This document shows, piece after piece, positions 41,605 through 50,533 of a stretch of DNA of 64,000 nt. The translations under genes and the position numbers were made by a program. Origin of the DNA: Natronomonas sp. (lineage in GTDB: Archaea; Halobacteriota; Halobacteria; Halobacteriales; Haloarculaceae); the NCBI RefSeq assembly GCF_028274965.1, contig NZ_JAQCNO010000048.1:1-64000 (forward strand). Reading direction: 5' to 3'. Positions within the stretch are counted from its first letter, which is position 1, and each line of letters opens with the position of its first letter. The notes beneath the pieces are model-generated. The model saw nothing but the letters and a program-made list of their open reading frames with translations, ran no database searches and had not been told where the DNA came from.

Positions 41605-42513
41605 ATGGTCCAAAACGTCGCCACGCGGATGGCCGAGTTGGAGGAGGGGGACTTCCACCTGCTGTCCGGGATCGAACACGGCATGCGGTTCTCGCGGTGG
41701 GTGGCCGCGGGCAAACTCCCGGAGTTCTCCCGGCTCGACCCCGGCGAGATCGACCACCGGATCGACCGGTGTATGGACCGCGAGTTGCTCGAGCGGAAGA
41801 CGATCCAGTACACCGGCTACCGGCTCACGTTCGAGGGCTACGACGCGCTCGCGTTGCGGACGTTCGCCGAACGGGAAACCGTCGAGGGGGTCGGGGCGCC
41901 CCTCGGCGTCGGCAAGGAAAGCGACGTGTACGAGGCGCGCTCGTTCCAGCCGCTCGCGCTCAAGTACCACCGCGAGGGCTACACGAACTTCCGGGAGGTC
42001 CGAAAGGAGCGGGAGTACACGGCCGACAAGGAGCACCGCTCGTGGCTCTACACCGCGCGGAAGGCCGCCGAGCGGGAGCACGAGGCCCTCGAGTCGCTGT
42101 ACCCGGCGGTGTCGGTCCCCAGACCGATCGACCAGAACCGCCACGCGGTCGTGATGGAGCGGATCGACGGCGTCGAGCTCTCCCGAGCGAAACTGGAGCC
42201 CGAACAGGTGCGCGGCGTCCTCGATCTCGTGTTGACCGAGATGGCCGCCGCCTACCGGGCGGGGTACGTCCACGCCGACATGAGCGAGTACAACGTGTTC
42301 GTCGCCAGCGACGGGGTGACGGTCTTCGATTGGCCGCAGGCGGTCCCGACGGACCACGAGAACAGCCGCGAGCTGCTCGAGCGCGACGTCGAGAACCTCG
42401 TCGGGCACTTCGAACAGACGTATCCGGGGGAGACGCCGGAACTCGACCAGAGGCGGCTCGTCGATTCGATCGTGGCGGACTCCTTCGAGGGCGTCCGCGC
42501 GGTCGGGTCCTAA
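41605..42513 (+). CDS. rio2: Rio2 serine/threonine kinase
   Basis: 302 residues from ATG 41605. N-terminal winged helix (1-80) characteristic of Rio2, then the kinase: ATP loop GVGKESDVYEA, RIO signature YVHADMSEYN and metal-binding aspartate in VFDWPQAV. Rio2 acts in late small-ribosomal-subunit maturation. Encoded just upstream of rpl15e on the same strand, which links it to ribosome synthesis. Confidence 0.95.
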   Translation: MVQNVATRMAELEEGDFHLLSGIEHGMRFSRWVAAGKLPEFSRLDPGEIDHRIDRCMDRELLERKTIQYTGYRLTFEGYDALALRTFAERETVEGVGAPLGVGKESDVYEARSFQPLALKYHREGYTNFREVRKEREYTADKEHRSWLYTARKAAEREHEALESLYPAVSVPRPIDQNRHAVVMERIDGVELSRAKLEPEQVRGVLDLVLTEMAAAYRAGYVHADMSEYNVFVASDGVTVFDWPQAVPTDHENSRELLERDVENLVGHFEQTYPGETPELDQRRLVDSIVADSFEGVRAVGS

Positions 42514-42568
42514 AGCGTATGCGGCGATAGCGAACCGCAGACCGCCCCGGAGCGTTCCGAAGCCCTTA

Positions 42569-42696
42569 ACCACGGCAGCGGCGAACTCCGGGCAACGCGC
42601 CGGAGAGCGGGCACCGGTGGGCGCCTGTCTACGCAGGTCGGGATGTGACCACCCGGCGGTCGGGGGGTTGAACCACGCAACGCCCGTGGTGAAACC
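42569..42696 (+). ncRNA. Structured leader region before rpl15e
   Basis: 128 bases with several short perfect helices: CTCCGG/CCGGAG (about 42586-42606), GCCTG/CAGGT (42623-42638) and GACC/GGTC (42647-42661). CCGTGGT at 42684-42690, which runs into the GGTGA ribosome-binding site before ATG 42697, can pair with ACCACGG at 42569-42575 or, excluding that, ACCACG at 42672-42677 can pair with CGTGGT. If a TATA-like CTTAAC at 42565-42570 is used, transcription starts near 42595 and only the near partner is in the mRNA. Function is inference. Confidence 0.45.
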
Positions 42697-43287
42697 ATGG
42701 CACGAAGCTTCTATTCGCACATTCGGGAGGCGTGGAAAACGCCGAAGGAGGGACAGCTCGCGGAACTGCAGTGGCAGCGCCAACAGGAGTGGCGCGACCA
42801 GGGCTCAATCGAACGGATCGACCGACCGACGCGGCTCGACAAGGCCCGCTCGCTCGGCTACAAGGCAAAACAGGGCGTCGTCGTCGCGCGCGTCTCCGTC
42901 CGCAAGGGCAGCGCGCGCAAACAGCGGTTCAAGGCCGGGCGGCGCTCGAAGCGACAGGGCGTCAACAAGATCACCCGCCGAAAGAACCTCCAGCGGATCG
43001 CAGAGGAGCGCGCCGGGCGCAAGTTCCGGAACCTCCGCGTGCTGAACAGCTACTGGGTCGGCGAGGACGGCTCCCAGAAGTGGTTCGAGGCCGTTCTGCT
43101 CGACCCCGAGCACGGGGCCATTGAGAACGACGACGACCTCGGGTGGATCTGCGACGACAGCCAGCGGGGGCGGGCCGACCGCGGCCGGACCGCCGCCGGC
43201 AAGCGCGGTCGGGGGCTCCAACAGCGCGGCAAGGGGACCGAACACACCCGTCCGAGCGTCCGATCGAACGACAACCGCGGCAAGTGA
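42697..43287 (+). CDS. rpl15e: 50S ribosomal protein L15e
   Basis: 196 residues. Starts MARSFYSHIREAWKTPKEGQ and contains VSVRKGSARKQRFKAGRRSK and RNLRVLNSYWVGEDGSQKWF, diagnostic of L15e. The basic composition with a charged C-terminal tail is normal for this protein in haloarchaea. It is likely to be in one transcription unit with, or promoter-separated from, rio2 by 183 bases. Confidence 0.97.
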   Translation: MARSFYSHIREAWKTPKEGQLAELQWQRQQEWRDQGSIERIDRPTRLDKARSLGYKAKQGVVVARVSVRKGSARKQRFKAGRRSKRQGVNKITRRKNLQRIAEERAGRKFRNLRVLNSYWVGEDGSQKWFEAVLLDPEHGAIENDDDLGWICDDSQRGRADRGRTAAGKRGRGLQQRGKGTEHTRPSVRSNDNRGK

Positions 43288-43380
43288 CGTCCCGGGGGGC
43301 GACACCCGCCGTGTCGGCCGCGTCCTGACCGGCGTGGACGCACACAGCAACGTTTTCAGAACAGCCGCCGTCGGAACGGT

Positions 43381-44538
43381 ATGCGCAGCTTCGAAATCGG
43401 CCGGATCACCGGTATCCCGATCAGGCTCAACATCACGCTCGTCGTGTTTCTCCCCCTCTTGGCGTGGCTCATCAGCCGCGACGCGCAACTGGCCTTCTAC
43501 GCGGACGTGGTCAACGCGATCTCGCCGCAGGCGGTCGATCTCGCCGTGATCAGCTCCGGGTCGACGCCGATTCTCGTCGGCGTCGGGACCGCGCTCGGCC
43601 TGTTCGTCGGCGTGTTGTTGCACGAACTCGGCCACTCCTGGGCGGCCCGTCGGTACGGCGTCACGATCAGTTCGATCACGCTTTGGATCTTCGGCGGGAT
43701 GGCCCACATGGAGAACCTCCCGGAGGACTGGGACGTCGAACTCTACGTCGCGCTTGCCGGGCCGGCGATGAGCGTCCTCGTCGGCGCGGTCTGTTATGCG
43801 CTCCTCTTTGTCGTGCCCGCCCAGTCGACCGTGCTCTTCGTCGTCGGCTGTCTCGCGGTCATCAACGTCACGCTCGCGATCTTCAATCTGATCCCCGCGT
43901 TCCCGATGGACGGCGGCCGGGTGCTGCGGGCGCTGCTCGCCAGGAGCCGACCCTACGCCGAGGCGACCCAGACGGCGGCCAGCGTCGGCAAGCTGATGGC
44001 GATCCTGATGGCCGCCTTCGCGGTGTTCGCGTTCGCGCCGCTTCTGTTGCTCGTTGCGATGTTCGTCTACGTCGCCGCCGGGGCCGAGTCCCGGACCACC
44101 GTGCTCAGGGAACTGCTCCGCGGGATGACCGTCCGGGAGATGATGTCGACGGACGTCCGGACCGTCACCCCGGAGACGACCGTCGCCGAGTTCCTCGATC
44201 GCGTCGTGACAGAGCGGACGACCGCGTATCCGGTGATGGACAGAGGAACCGTCACCGGCGTCGTGACGCTCGGGTCGGTCCGGCAGGTCGATCCGGAGGC
44301 GCGGGCGAACACCACCGTCGCGGACGTGATGGGTGCCGCCCCGCCCGCGGTCGATCCGGGCGCGGACGCCTTCGAGGCGCTCGCGGCGATGAGTGCAACA
44401 AAGGGCGATCGGGTGCTCGTCGTCGAGGACGGTCGCTTCGTCGGCCAGTTGACCGCGAGCGACTTCACCACCGCGATCGAGGTGCTACAGGGGCTCGGTC
44501 CGCGGCGCGGGGTCGATCTGCCCGACGGGTACGCCTGA
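43381..44538 (+). CDS. Site-2 protease (M50) with CBS domains
   Basis: 385 residues. Membrane metalloprotease: the zinc site HELGH (81-85) and NLIPAFPMDGGR in later helices, six or so hydrophobic segments, then two CBS domains from about 245 (MTVREMMSTDVRTVTPETTV; VADVMGAAPPAVDPGADAFE). It cleaves transmembrane anti-regulators or signal peptides; CBS domains may sense adenosine nucleotides. Same strand as rpl15e. Confidence 0.92.
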   Translation: MRSFEIGRITGIPIRLNITLVVFLPLLAWLISRDAQLAFYADVVNAISPQAVDLAVISSGSTPILVGVGTALGLFVGVLLHELGHSWAARRYGVTISSITLWIFGGMAHMENLPEDWDVELYVALAGPAMSVLVGAVCYALLFVVPAQSTVLFVVGCLAVINVTLAIFNLIPAFPMDGGRVLRALLARSRPYAEATQTAASVGKLMAILMAAFAVFAFAPLLLLVAMFVYVAAGAESRTTVLRELLRGMTVREMMSTDVRTVTPETTVAEFLDRVVTERTTAYPVMDRGTVTGVVTLGSVRQVDPEARANTTVADVMGAAPPAVDPGADAFEALAAMSATKGDRVLVVEDGRFVGQLTASDFTTAIEVLQGLGPRRGVDLPDGYA

Positions 44539-44613
44539 GAGGCCCGGACGCGGCGGTCCGCGGCGCCGGTGTGGCGCCGACGCCGGTGTCGACGCTGGCG
44601 CCGACGCCGACGG

Positions 44614-44620
44614 TTTATAT
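44614..44620 (+). promoter_or_regulatory. TATA-like box of the 184-residue protein gene
   Basis: TTTATAT is centred 27 bases before ATG 44644. Directly upstream are two copies of TGGCGCCGACGCCG (44572-44585, 44596-44609). Confidence 0.6.
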
Positions 44621-44643
44621 CCGAACGCGCGGCCAGCGGGCGT

Positions 44644-45198
44644 ATGGGTCACCGAACACTCGTCGCCTACGACAGGGACGGGTACGATCTGCACTACGCG
44701 CACTGGGGGGTCGATCCGGCGGCGCTCACCGCCGAAACGCCGTTCGGCGGTCGGCCGGACGAGGGGTGGGCGCGCGACCGGGCGGAGCGGCTGCTCGATC
44801 CCGAGGGCGGCCGGCTGTCGGACCCGCCGGAGACCGCAGTCGAGACCGATCCGATCGCGACGGGCATTTCGTTCGTCGAGATCGGCGAACACGTCGACGC
44901 GCTCGAACACGAGGCGCTGTACGTCGTCGCGGACGATTTCAGCGTCCGGACGTACCTGGTCTTCGCGCTCGATGGGTACGCCGTCGGGCGCGAGGGCGGT
45001 CCCGCGATCGCGCTCGTCGGGCACGACGGGGCGGCGGACGCGGCGTATCTCCGCGGGTGGCTCGCCGGCGCGCGCGCTCTCAGAGGCGTCTGCGGCCCCG
45101 ACGACGGGGCGATCGTGCGGGCGTTGCGGTGGCTCGACCCCGAGCGGGGAACCGTCGTGTGGCTGGCCGGCCGCGGTGAGGCGGCCGGTAACGCTTAA
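44644..45198 (+). CDS. DUF6735-like haloarchaeal protein
   Basis: 184 residues from ATG 44644, chosen by the TATA spacing. Starts MGHRTLVAYDRDGYDLHYAH and has EHEALYVVADDFSVRTYLVF. It resembles a haloarchaeal family of unknown function that I know as DUF6735, with moderate certainty. No signal peptide or membrane helix. Confidence 0.65.
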   Translation: MGHRTLVAYDRDGYDLHYAHWGVDPAALTAETPFGGRPDEGWARDRAERLLDPEGGRLSDPPETAVETDPIATGISFVEIGEHVDALEHEALYVVADDFSVRTYLVFALDGYAVGREGGPAIALVGHDGAADAAYLRGWLAGARALRGVCGPDDGAIVRALRWLDPERGTVVWLAGRGEAAGNA

Positions 45199-45200
45199 CC
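45195..45200 (+). promoter_or_regulatory. TATA-like box of nucS
   Basis: TTAACC, overlapping the stop codon of the upstream gene, is centred 27 bases before GTG 45224. Confidence 0.5.
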
Positions 45201-45223
45201 GCAACAGGCGAGTACCCGGAGCC

Positions 45224-45973
45224 GTGAGCGAGAACCCGGCCGACGCTGAGCGGTCCGGACCCCGGGTGCGGACGGACCCGACGGTGCCCGAGGCCGAGGC
45301 GTTCGTCAGCGCCGCGCTCGATCGCGGATCGCTCGTGACGCTTTTCGGCCGCTGTACGGTCGAGTACGACGGTCGCGCGGCGTCCGAACTCGAAAGCGGG
45401 GAGCGACACCTCATGCTGAAACCCGACGGGACGCACCTGGTCCACACCGACTCGGGGCAGCAACCGGTCAACTGGCAGCCGCCGGGAAGCGACCACGAGT
45501 GCCGGATCGAGTCGGACGCGCTGGTGATCGAGAGCGTCCGGACGGCGCCCGACGAGCGACTCGCGGCGACGGTGACGGACGTGGCCCACGCCGCCGCGTT
45601 CGACGTCGACGACGAGGCCTCCGTCGATCTCGTCGGGAGCGAGGCGGACCTGAAACGGCGGATCCTCGAATCGCCCGGCCTCGTCGAGGAGGGGTTCACG
45701 CCGCTGTCGACGGAGCGGGAGACGCCCGCAGGCGCGGTGGACGTCTACGGCGAGGACGCCGAGGGGCGGACGGTCGTGTTGGAGTTGAAGCGGCGGCGGG
45801 TGGGTCCCGACGCCGTCGGACAGCTAAAGCGGTATGTCGGGGCGCTCGGTCGGGACCTCCACGCCGACGCGGAGGTCCGCGGCGTCCTCGTTGCGCCCTC
45901 GGTGACGGGGCGGGCCGAGGAGCTGCTCGCGGAGGAGGGACTGGAGTTCGTCCCGTTGACGCCGACGGGGTGA
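45224..45973 (+). CDS. nucS: Mismatch endonuclease NucS/EndoMS
   Basis: 249 residues from GTG 45224. N-terminal DNA-binding half (LVTLFGRCTVEYDGRAASEL), C-terminal restriction-like nuclease with the D-x(n)-E-x-K site in AVDVYGEDAEG and VVLELKRRR, and GQLKRYV. NucS cuts both strands at mismatches in archaea and actinobacteria. Convergent with mutS, an unusual case of two mismatch-repair systems side by side. Confidence 0.93.
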   Translation: MSENPADAERSGPRVRTDPTVPEAEAFVSAALDRGSLVTLFGRCTVEYDGRAASELESGERHLMLKPDGTHLVHTDSGQQPVNWQPPGSDHECRIESDALVIESVRTAPDERLAATVTDVAHAAAFDVDDEASVDLVGSEADLKRRILESPGLVEEGFTPLSTERETPAGAVDVYGEDAEGRTVVLELKRRRVGPDAVGQLKRYVGALGRDLHADAEVRGVLVAPSVTGRAEELLAEEGLEFVPLTPTG

Positions 45974-45987
45974 GCGGGCGTCGGGCG

Positions 45988-48579
45988 CTACTCGATCTCG
46001 GAGCGGAGCCGCGACAGGATGTTCAGCGCCTCGATCGGCGTCGTCTCGGCGAGGTCGACCGACCGCAACTCGGCGACGAGCGCCTCGCGGCCGCCGTCCG
46101 TCGAGGCGGCGTCGCGATCCGGCGCGTCGGCGGCGCTCGTTGGGGGCTCGGAGGCGTCCCCGCGTTCGTCGCCGAGGAGGTCCCCGGCGCGTCCGACGAC
46201 GTCGTCGGGGACGCCCGCCATCTCGGCGACCTCGACGCCGTAGGACGCCTCCGCCGGGCCGGGTCGGAGGTCGTGTTCGAACTCGACGCCGTCGGGCGTT
46301 CTGGCGGCCGAGAAGTGGTAGTTTCGCGCCCGCGGGAGCGACGCCGCGACCCCGGTCAGTTCGTGGTGGTGTGTCGCGAACAGGGTGTACGCGCCGACCG
46401 CGTCGTGGAGGTACTCCGTCGCGGCCTGTGCGATCGCGTAGCCGTCGCGCGTCGAGGTGCCGCGGCCGACCTCGTCGAGGACGACAAGCGAGTCCGCGTC
46501 GGCCCCCTCGAGGATGTCGGCGAGTTCCGTCATCTCGACCATGAACGTCGAGCGACCGCCCGCGATGTCGTCGGACGCCCCGACGCGGGTGAAGACCCGA
46601 TCGAGCACCGGGAGCGCGGCCCGCTCGGCGGGGACGAACGAGCCGATCTGCGCGAGGACGCAGATCAGCGCGACCTGTCGCATGTACGTCGACTTGCCGG
46701 ACATGTTCGGCCCCGTGAGGACCGCCATCGGTCGCTCGCGGGCGAGTTCGGTCGGGTTCGGCACGAACGCCGACTCGGTTCGCTCGACCACGGGGTGTCT
46801 GCCGGCCTCGATGTCGATCGCGTCGCCCCCGACGGTCGGCCGGCAGTAGTCGTACTCGGCCGCGACGGCGGCCAGCGACCGCAGCGCGTCGAGTCGCGCG
46901 ATCGCCGAGGCGGTCCGTTGGATCCGCTCGGTCGCCTCCGCGACCCGGGTTCGGAGCTCACCGAACAGCTCGTACTCGCGTTCGTCGGCGCGCTCTTCGG
47001 CCCGGAGTATCTCCTCTTCTCGCTCCTTGAGCGCCGGCGTGTAGAACCGTTCGGCGTTTTTCAGCGTCTGTCGACGCCGGTACGCCTCGGGGACCGAACC
47101 GAGGTTCGGGTCGGTGACCTCGATGTAGTAGCCGTGGACCGAGTTGTGCCCGACCTTCAGGGAGTCGATCCCGGTCCGCTCGCGCTCGTCGGCCTCCAGC
47201 TCGTCGATCCAGGCCTTCCCGTCGCGCTCGGTTCGGCGCAGCGAGTCGAGGGTCTCGTCGTACCCCTCGCGGATGACGCCGCCCTCGGTGATCTCGACGG
47301 GCGGGGACTCGACGATCGCCGAGTCGATTTCGTCTCTGATCTCGGGACAGTCGTCGAGGTCGGCCGCGACGTCGGCCAGCAGCTCGCTTTCGGATCGGGC
47401 GTCGGCCAGACACGCCCGGAGATCGGGGACGACCGACAGCGTCGATTCGAGCGCCCTGAGGTCGCGGGCGTCGGCGCGCCCCCTCGAGACCCGCGACACG
47501 AGCCGTTCGAGGTCGTACACGTCGGCGAGGAGGTCCCCGGCCCGTTCGCGCTCGCCGACGCGGGTCACGAGCGCCTCGACGGCGTCGAGGCGGGCCTCGA
47601 TGCGGTCGGGATCGAGAAGCGGCCGCCGGAGCCGATCGCGCAACTCGCGGCGGCCGAGCGCGCTCGCAGTCCGGTCGATCGTCTCCGACAGCGCCGCCCC
47701 CTCGAGGCCGTGGACGTGTCTCGGTTCGAAGATCTCGAGCGACCGGACCGCGACCGCGTCGAGAAGCATGTACTCCCGGGGGTCGTACCGCGTGAGGTGG
47801 TTGAGATACGACAGCCGGGTCGTCTCGCCGTCGGTCGTCGCGCCGCGGGCGTACTCGGCGTAGTCGAGCAGCGCGCCGCAGGCCCGGATCTCGGGCTCGC
47901 TCGCGAGCGGCGTCTCGCCGACGTACGACCGGAGCTTCGACCGGGCGGCCTCGAGTTCGAACGCCGAGCGCTCGTAGGGCGTGACCATCGGGTCCGATCC
48001 GAACGGCTCCGCGGGGGCGTCGGGGCCGACGATGGCCTCCCTCGGGGCGAAGCGTTCGAGTTCGTCGGAGACGGCCTCAAGTCGGTCGAGCCGCGTCGCG
48101 TAGAAGTCCCCCGTCGACACGTCGAGCAACGCGAGGCCGTACCCCTCGGTCAGACAGGCGACGAAGTTGTTGTTGGCGTCCGAGAGGAGTTCCGCCTCGG
48201 TGAGCGTCCCCGGCGTGACGACGCGGGTGACGGCGCGATCGACTAACCCCGAGGCCTCCTCGGGCGTCTGGACCTGGTCGGCGACGGCGACGCGGTAGCC
48301 GGCGTCCAACAGCGTCTCGATGTACGACTCGGCGTTGTCGATCGGGATGCCGGCCATCGGGTAGGTGCCGGTCGAGTCCTCCCGCTGGGTGAGCGTGATC
48401 TCGAGGACCCGAGCGGTCGCCTCGGCGGCCGCACAGAACGTCTCGTAGAAGTCGCCGACCTGAAACAGGACCAACGCGTCGTCGTAGCGCTCGCACAGTT
48501 CGAGGTACTGCGAGAGCATCGGGGTGAGGTCGTCGGCTTTCTCGGCCATAGCGGGGGGCGGACCCAGCGCCTCGTCCAT
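45988..48579 (-). CDS. mutS: DNA mismatch repair protein MutS
   Basis: 863 residues from ATG 48579, matching the MDEALGPP start I recognise in haloarchaeal MutS1; ATG 48549 is the alternative. The mismatch-recognition motif is [10 protein letters not shown] near the N-terminus. ATPase Walker A GPNMSGKS starts at 623, followed by [16 protein letters not shown] and FATHHHELT. Full length, no break. No mutL is in the window. Confidence 0.95.
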   Translation of the reverse strand: MDEALGPPPAMAEKADDLTPMLSQYLELCERYDDALVLFQVGDFYETFCAAAEATARVLEITLTQREDSTGTYPMAGIPIDNAESYIETLLDAGYRVAVADQVQTPEEASGLVDRAVTRVVTPGTLTEAELLSDANNNFVACLTEGYGLALLDVSTGDFYATRLDRLEAVSDELERFAPREAIVGPDAPAEPFGSDPMVTPYERSAFELEAARSKLRSYVGETPLASEPEIRACGALLDYAEYARGATTDGETTRLSYLNHLTRYDPREYMLLDAVAVRSLEIFEPRHVHGLEGAALSETIDRTASALGRRELRDRLRRPLLDPDRIEARLDAVEALVTRVGERERAGDLLADVYDLERLVSRVSRGRADARDLRALESTLSVVPDLRACLADARSESELLADVAADLDDCPEIRDEIDSAIVESPPVEITEGGVIREGYDETLDSLRRTERDGKAWIDELEADERERTGIDSLKVGHNSVHGYYIEVTDPNLGSVPEAYRRRQTLKNAERFYTPALKEREEEILRAEERADEREYELFGELRTRVAEATERIQRTASAIARLDALRSLAAVAAEYDYCRPTVGGDAIDIEAGRHPVVERTESAFVPNPTELARERPMAVLTGPNMSGKSTYMRQVALICVLAQIGSFVPAERAALPVLDRVFTRVGASDDIAGGRSTFMVEMTELADILEGADADSLVVLDEVGRGTSTRDGYAIAQAATEYLHDAVGAYTLFATHHHELTGVAASLPRARNYHFSAARTPDGVEFEHDLRPGPAEASYGVEVAEMAGVPDDVVGRAGDLLGDERGDASEPPTSAADAPDRDAASTDGGREALVAELRSVDLAETTPIEALNILSRLRSEIE

Positions 48580-48664
48580 GCCGGAGGGGTGCGTCTCGTC
48601 GGTCAAATAGCCACCGGAGGGCGGGTACCGACACCGTTTTTGCCGGTTCGACCGAAACGCTCGC

Positions 48665-49078
48665 ATGAGCGAGGACGCGCCCGAACGGATCACGCTGGCC
48701 TTCGAGTTGGCGGCGTTAGAACGGCTCACCGACCCCGGGGGCGTCATCAGCGACACCCGGGGGTGGACGGACCACATGGGGATCGTCAGCGACGAGCCGA
48801 CCCATCTCGTCAGGAAGCGCGCCCGCGATTACGGCTTCAACCCCGATTTCCTCCCCGGGCCGCGGACGAAACCGGAGAGTCTGATCAAGGTGAACAACCA
48901 GCCCGAACACGAGGCGGATCGGTACGTGCTCGTCTCGGCCGACGAGTCGATCGAGGAGACGGCAGAAAGCGCCGGCTGGGAGTACCGACACGTCGAGGAG
49001 GCGGCCGAGACCGCCGGCTGGCGGCTCGCCGCCGAGACGGACGACGCGAGCGACGCCGAGCGGACCGGGTGGCCCTGA
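48665..49078 (+). CDS. Haloarchaeal protein of unknown function
   Basis: 137 residues. [40 protein letters not shown] and [20 protein letters not shown] are conserved-looking segments, and the tail is acidic. I associate it with a small haloarchaeal DUF but cannot name it with certainty. Divergent from mutS by 85 bases, so the two share an upstream region. Confidence 0.65.
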   Translation: MSEDAPERITLAFELAALERLTDPGGVISDTRGWTDHMGIVSDEPTHLVRKRARDYGFNPDFLPGPRTKPESLIKVNNQPEHEADRYVLVSADESIEETAESAGWEYRHVEEAAETAGWRLAAETDDASDAERTGWP

Positions 49079-49266
49079 GGCCGGCGGCGTCGGGCGGGGC
49101 ATCGGGGTTCGGAACTCGAAACTCAGAGGTCGACACCCGGGGGTCGGACGCCGCCCTCCAGCGGGGTACGCGACGAGCGATCGCGGCGGCGCGTCGGGGG
49201 CGTCGGTGTCGGGCTCCCGGGGCCCTGTGTCGGCTCTCCGGGGCGGATACCGCCGAACGTCGGTAG

Positions 49267-49273
49267 ATTTAAC
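49267..49273 (+). promoter_or_regulatory. TATA-like box of the MgtE pair
   Basis: ATTTAAC is centred 27 bases before ATG 49297, indicating a leaderless operon mRNA. Confidence 0.55.
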
Positions 49274-49296
49274 ACCGGACTGGATCAGCCAACCGT

Positions 49297-49869
49297 ATGG
49301 ACGTTCGGGGGGAGTTCCTGTCGATATACCGCCAGGCGCTCCCGGTGCTTCTCGTTGCGCTGTTGGGCGGTCTCTTCGCCGGATTGGTGCTCGAGGAGAT
49401 CCTCGAACGCGCCTCGCGGTTCCCCGGGCTGTTGGTGATCGTCCCCGTGTTCCTCGCGACCAGGGGGAACGTCTACGGCGCCCTCGGCGGGCGGATCGCG
49501 AGCGGGCTCCACCAGGGCCTCCTCCGGCCGAGATTCGAGTACGACGAGCGGCTCGTCAACGCGGTCCTGGCGTCGTTTATCAACGGGATCGGCATCTCGG
49601 TGACCATCGCCGTCATCGTCTGGGTCGGGCTGACGCTTCTGCCCGGGTGGGACGTGGCCCCGCTCGGGCACCTGGTCGGCATCATGCTCATCGCCGGCGT
49701 GTTGACGTCGTTCGTGCTGATCTTCGGGCTGTTGGCCCTGATCTTCACCGGCTACAGGCTCGGGTACGACCCGGACAACCTCGTCGGGCCGATCGTTACG
49801 ACGCTCGGCGACGTCTTCGGGATGGTGTTTCTGCTCATCGCCGTCGCCGTCGTCGGGGTGGTCGTCTGA
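49297..49869 (+). CDS. MgtE-type divalent cation transporter, first half
   Basis: 190 residues, about five membrane helices. ILERASRFPGLLVIVPVFLA, then TRGNVYGALGGRIASGLHQG, is one MgtE/SLC41 transmembrane domain. The N-terminal cytosolic N and CBS domains of bacterial MgtE are missing. The stop overlaps the next ATG as TGATG, so the two halves are made together and probably assemble into one transporter of magnesium or another divalent cation. Confidence 0.85.
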   Translation: MDVRGEFLSIYRQALPVLLVALLGGLFAGLVLEEILERASRFPGLLVIVPVFLATRGNVYGALGGRIASGLHQGLLRPRFEYDERLVNAVLASFINGIGISVTIAVIVWVGLTLLPGWDVAPLGHLVGIMLIAGVLTSFVLIFGLLALIFTGYRLGYDPDNLVGPIVTTLGDVFGMVFLLIAVAVVGVVV

Positions 49870-50465
49870 TGGTCGTCCCGTCGGACCCCCTCGGGAGCTG
49901 GCGGACGAGACGCATCGTTGCGAACATGTTCCCGCTGTTGGTGGCGCTGTCGGTGATCGTCCTCTTTGCCGGGTTGGTCCTCGAGGGGGCCGAACGGAAC
50001 CTAGAGGAGTTCGCCCTGCTCGCGGTGATGGTGCCGACGATGGTCGACATGGGGGGCAACCTCGGCGCCATCCTCTCCTCACGGCTCTCGACGCGGCTCC
50101 ACCTGGGGACGACCGAGTTCGACCCCCGGGACCGCGTCCTGTGGGCCAACGTCGCCGCGGTCTTCGCGCTCGCTACGACCGTGTTCACCGCCCTCGCGGT
50201 CGGGACCTGGCTCATCGGCGGCGTCATCGGCGCGGAGTTGGGCCTCGTCGATCTGCTCGTCATCTCGCTGACGAGCGGGGCGCTTCTGTCGGTCATCGCG
50301 ACCGTCTGCAGCGTCGGGGCGACGTACGGCTCCTACCGGCTCGGGATCGACCCCGACGACACGACGATCCCGATTGTCACGAACGTCGTCGACGTCTTCG
50401 GGATGATCATCTTCCTCACGGTGGCGGGGATCAGACTCGGGTTTCCGGCCCCGCTGCCGGTCTGA
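49869..50465 (+). CDS. MgtE-type divalent cation transporter, second half
   Basis: 198 residues from ATG 49869. LEEFALLAVMVPTMVDMGGN, then LGAILSSRLSTRLHLG, is the homologous pore segment, with five predicted helices. Equivalent in sequence to the first half, so the pair is a split duplication. PhoU/TrkA-C protein is encoded convergently next to it. Confidence 0.85.
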   Translation: MVVPSDPLGSWRTRRIVANMFPLLVALSVIVLFAGLVLEGAERNLEEFALLAVMVPTMVDMGGNLGAILSSRLSTRLHLGTTEFDPRDRVLWANVAAVFALATTVFTALAVGTWLIGGVIGAELGLVDLLVISLTSGALLSVIATVCSVGATYGSYRLGIDPDDTTIPIVTNVVDVFGMIIFLTVAGIRLGFPAPLPV

Positions 50466-50533
50466 GCGGTTCGGTTCGTGGCGGGGCGGAAGCCAGAGGC
50501 AGAAGGAGAGCAGAGAAAAACGGAGCGCGGCGA

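Noticed and set aside
44572-44609. Direct repeats TGGCGCCGACGCCG before the 184-residue gene
   Set aside because: Two copies of a GC-rich 14-mer with a GCC-rich composition could arise by chance; recorded in the promoter entry only.
45499-48246. 915-codon plus-strand frame opposite mutS
   Set aside because: Composition is that of a shadow of mutS (arginine/glycine runs, no domain), and mutS itself is complete.
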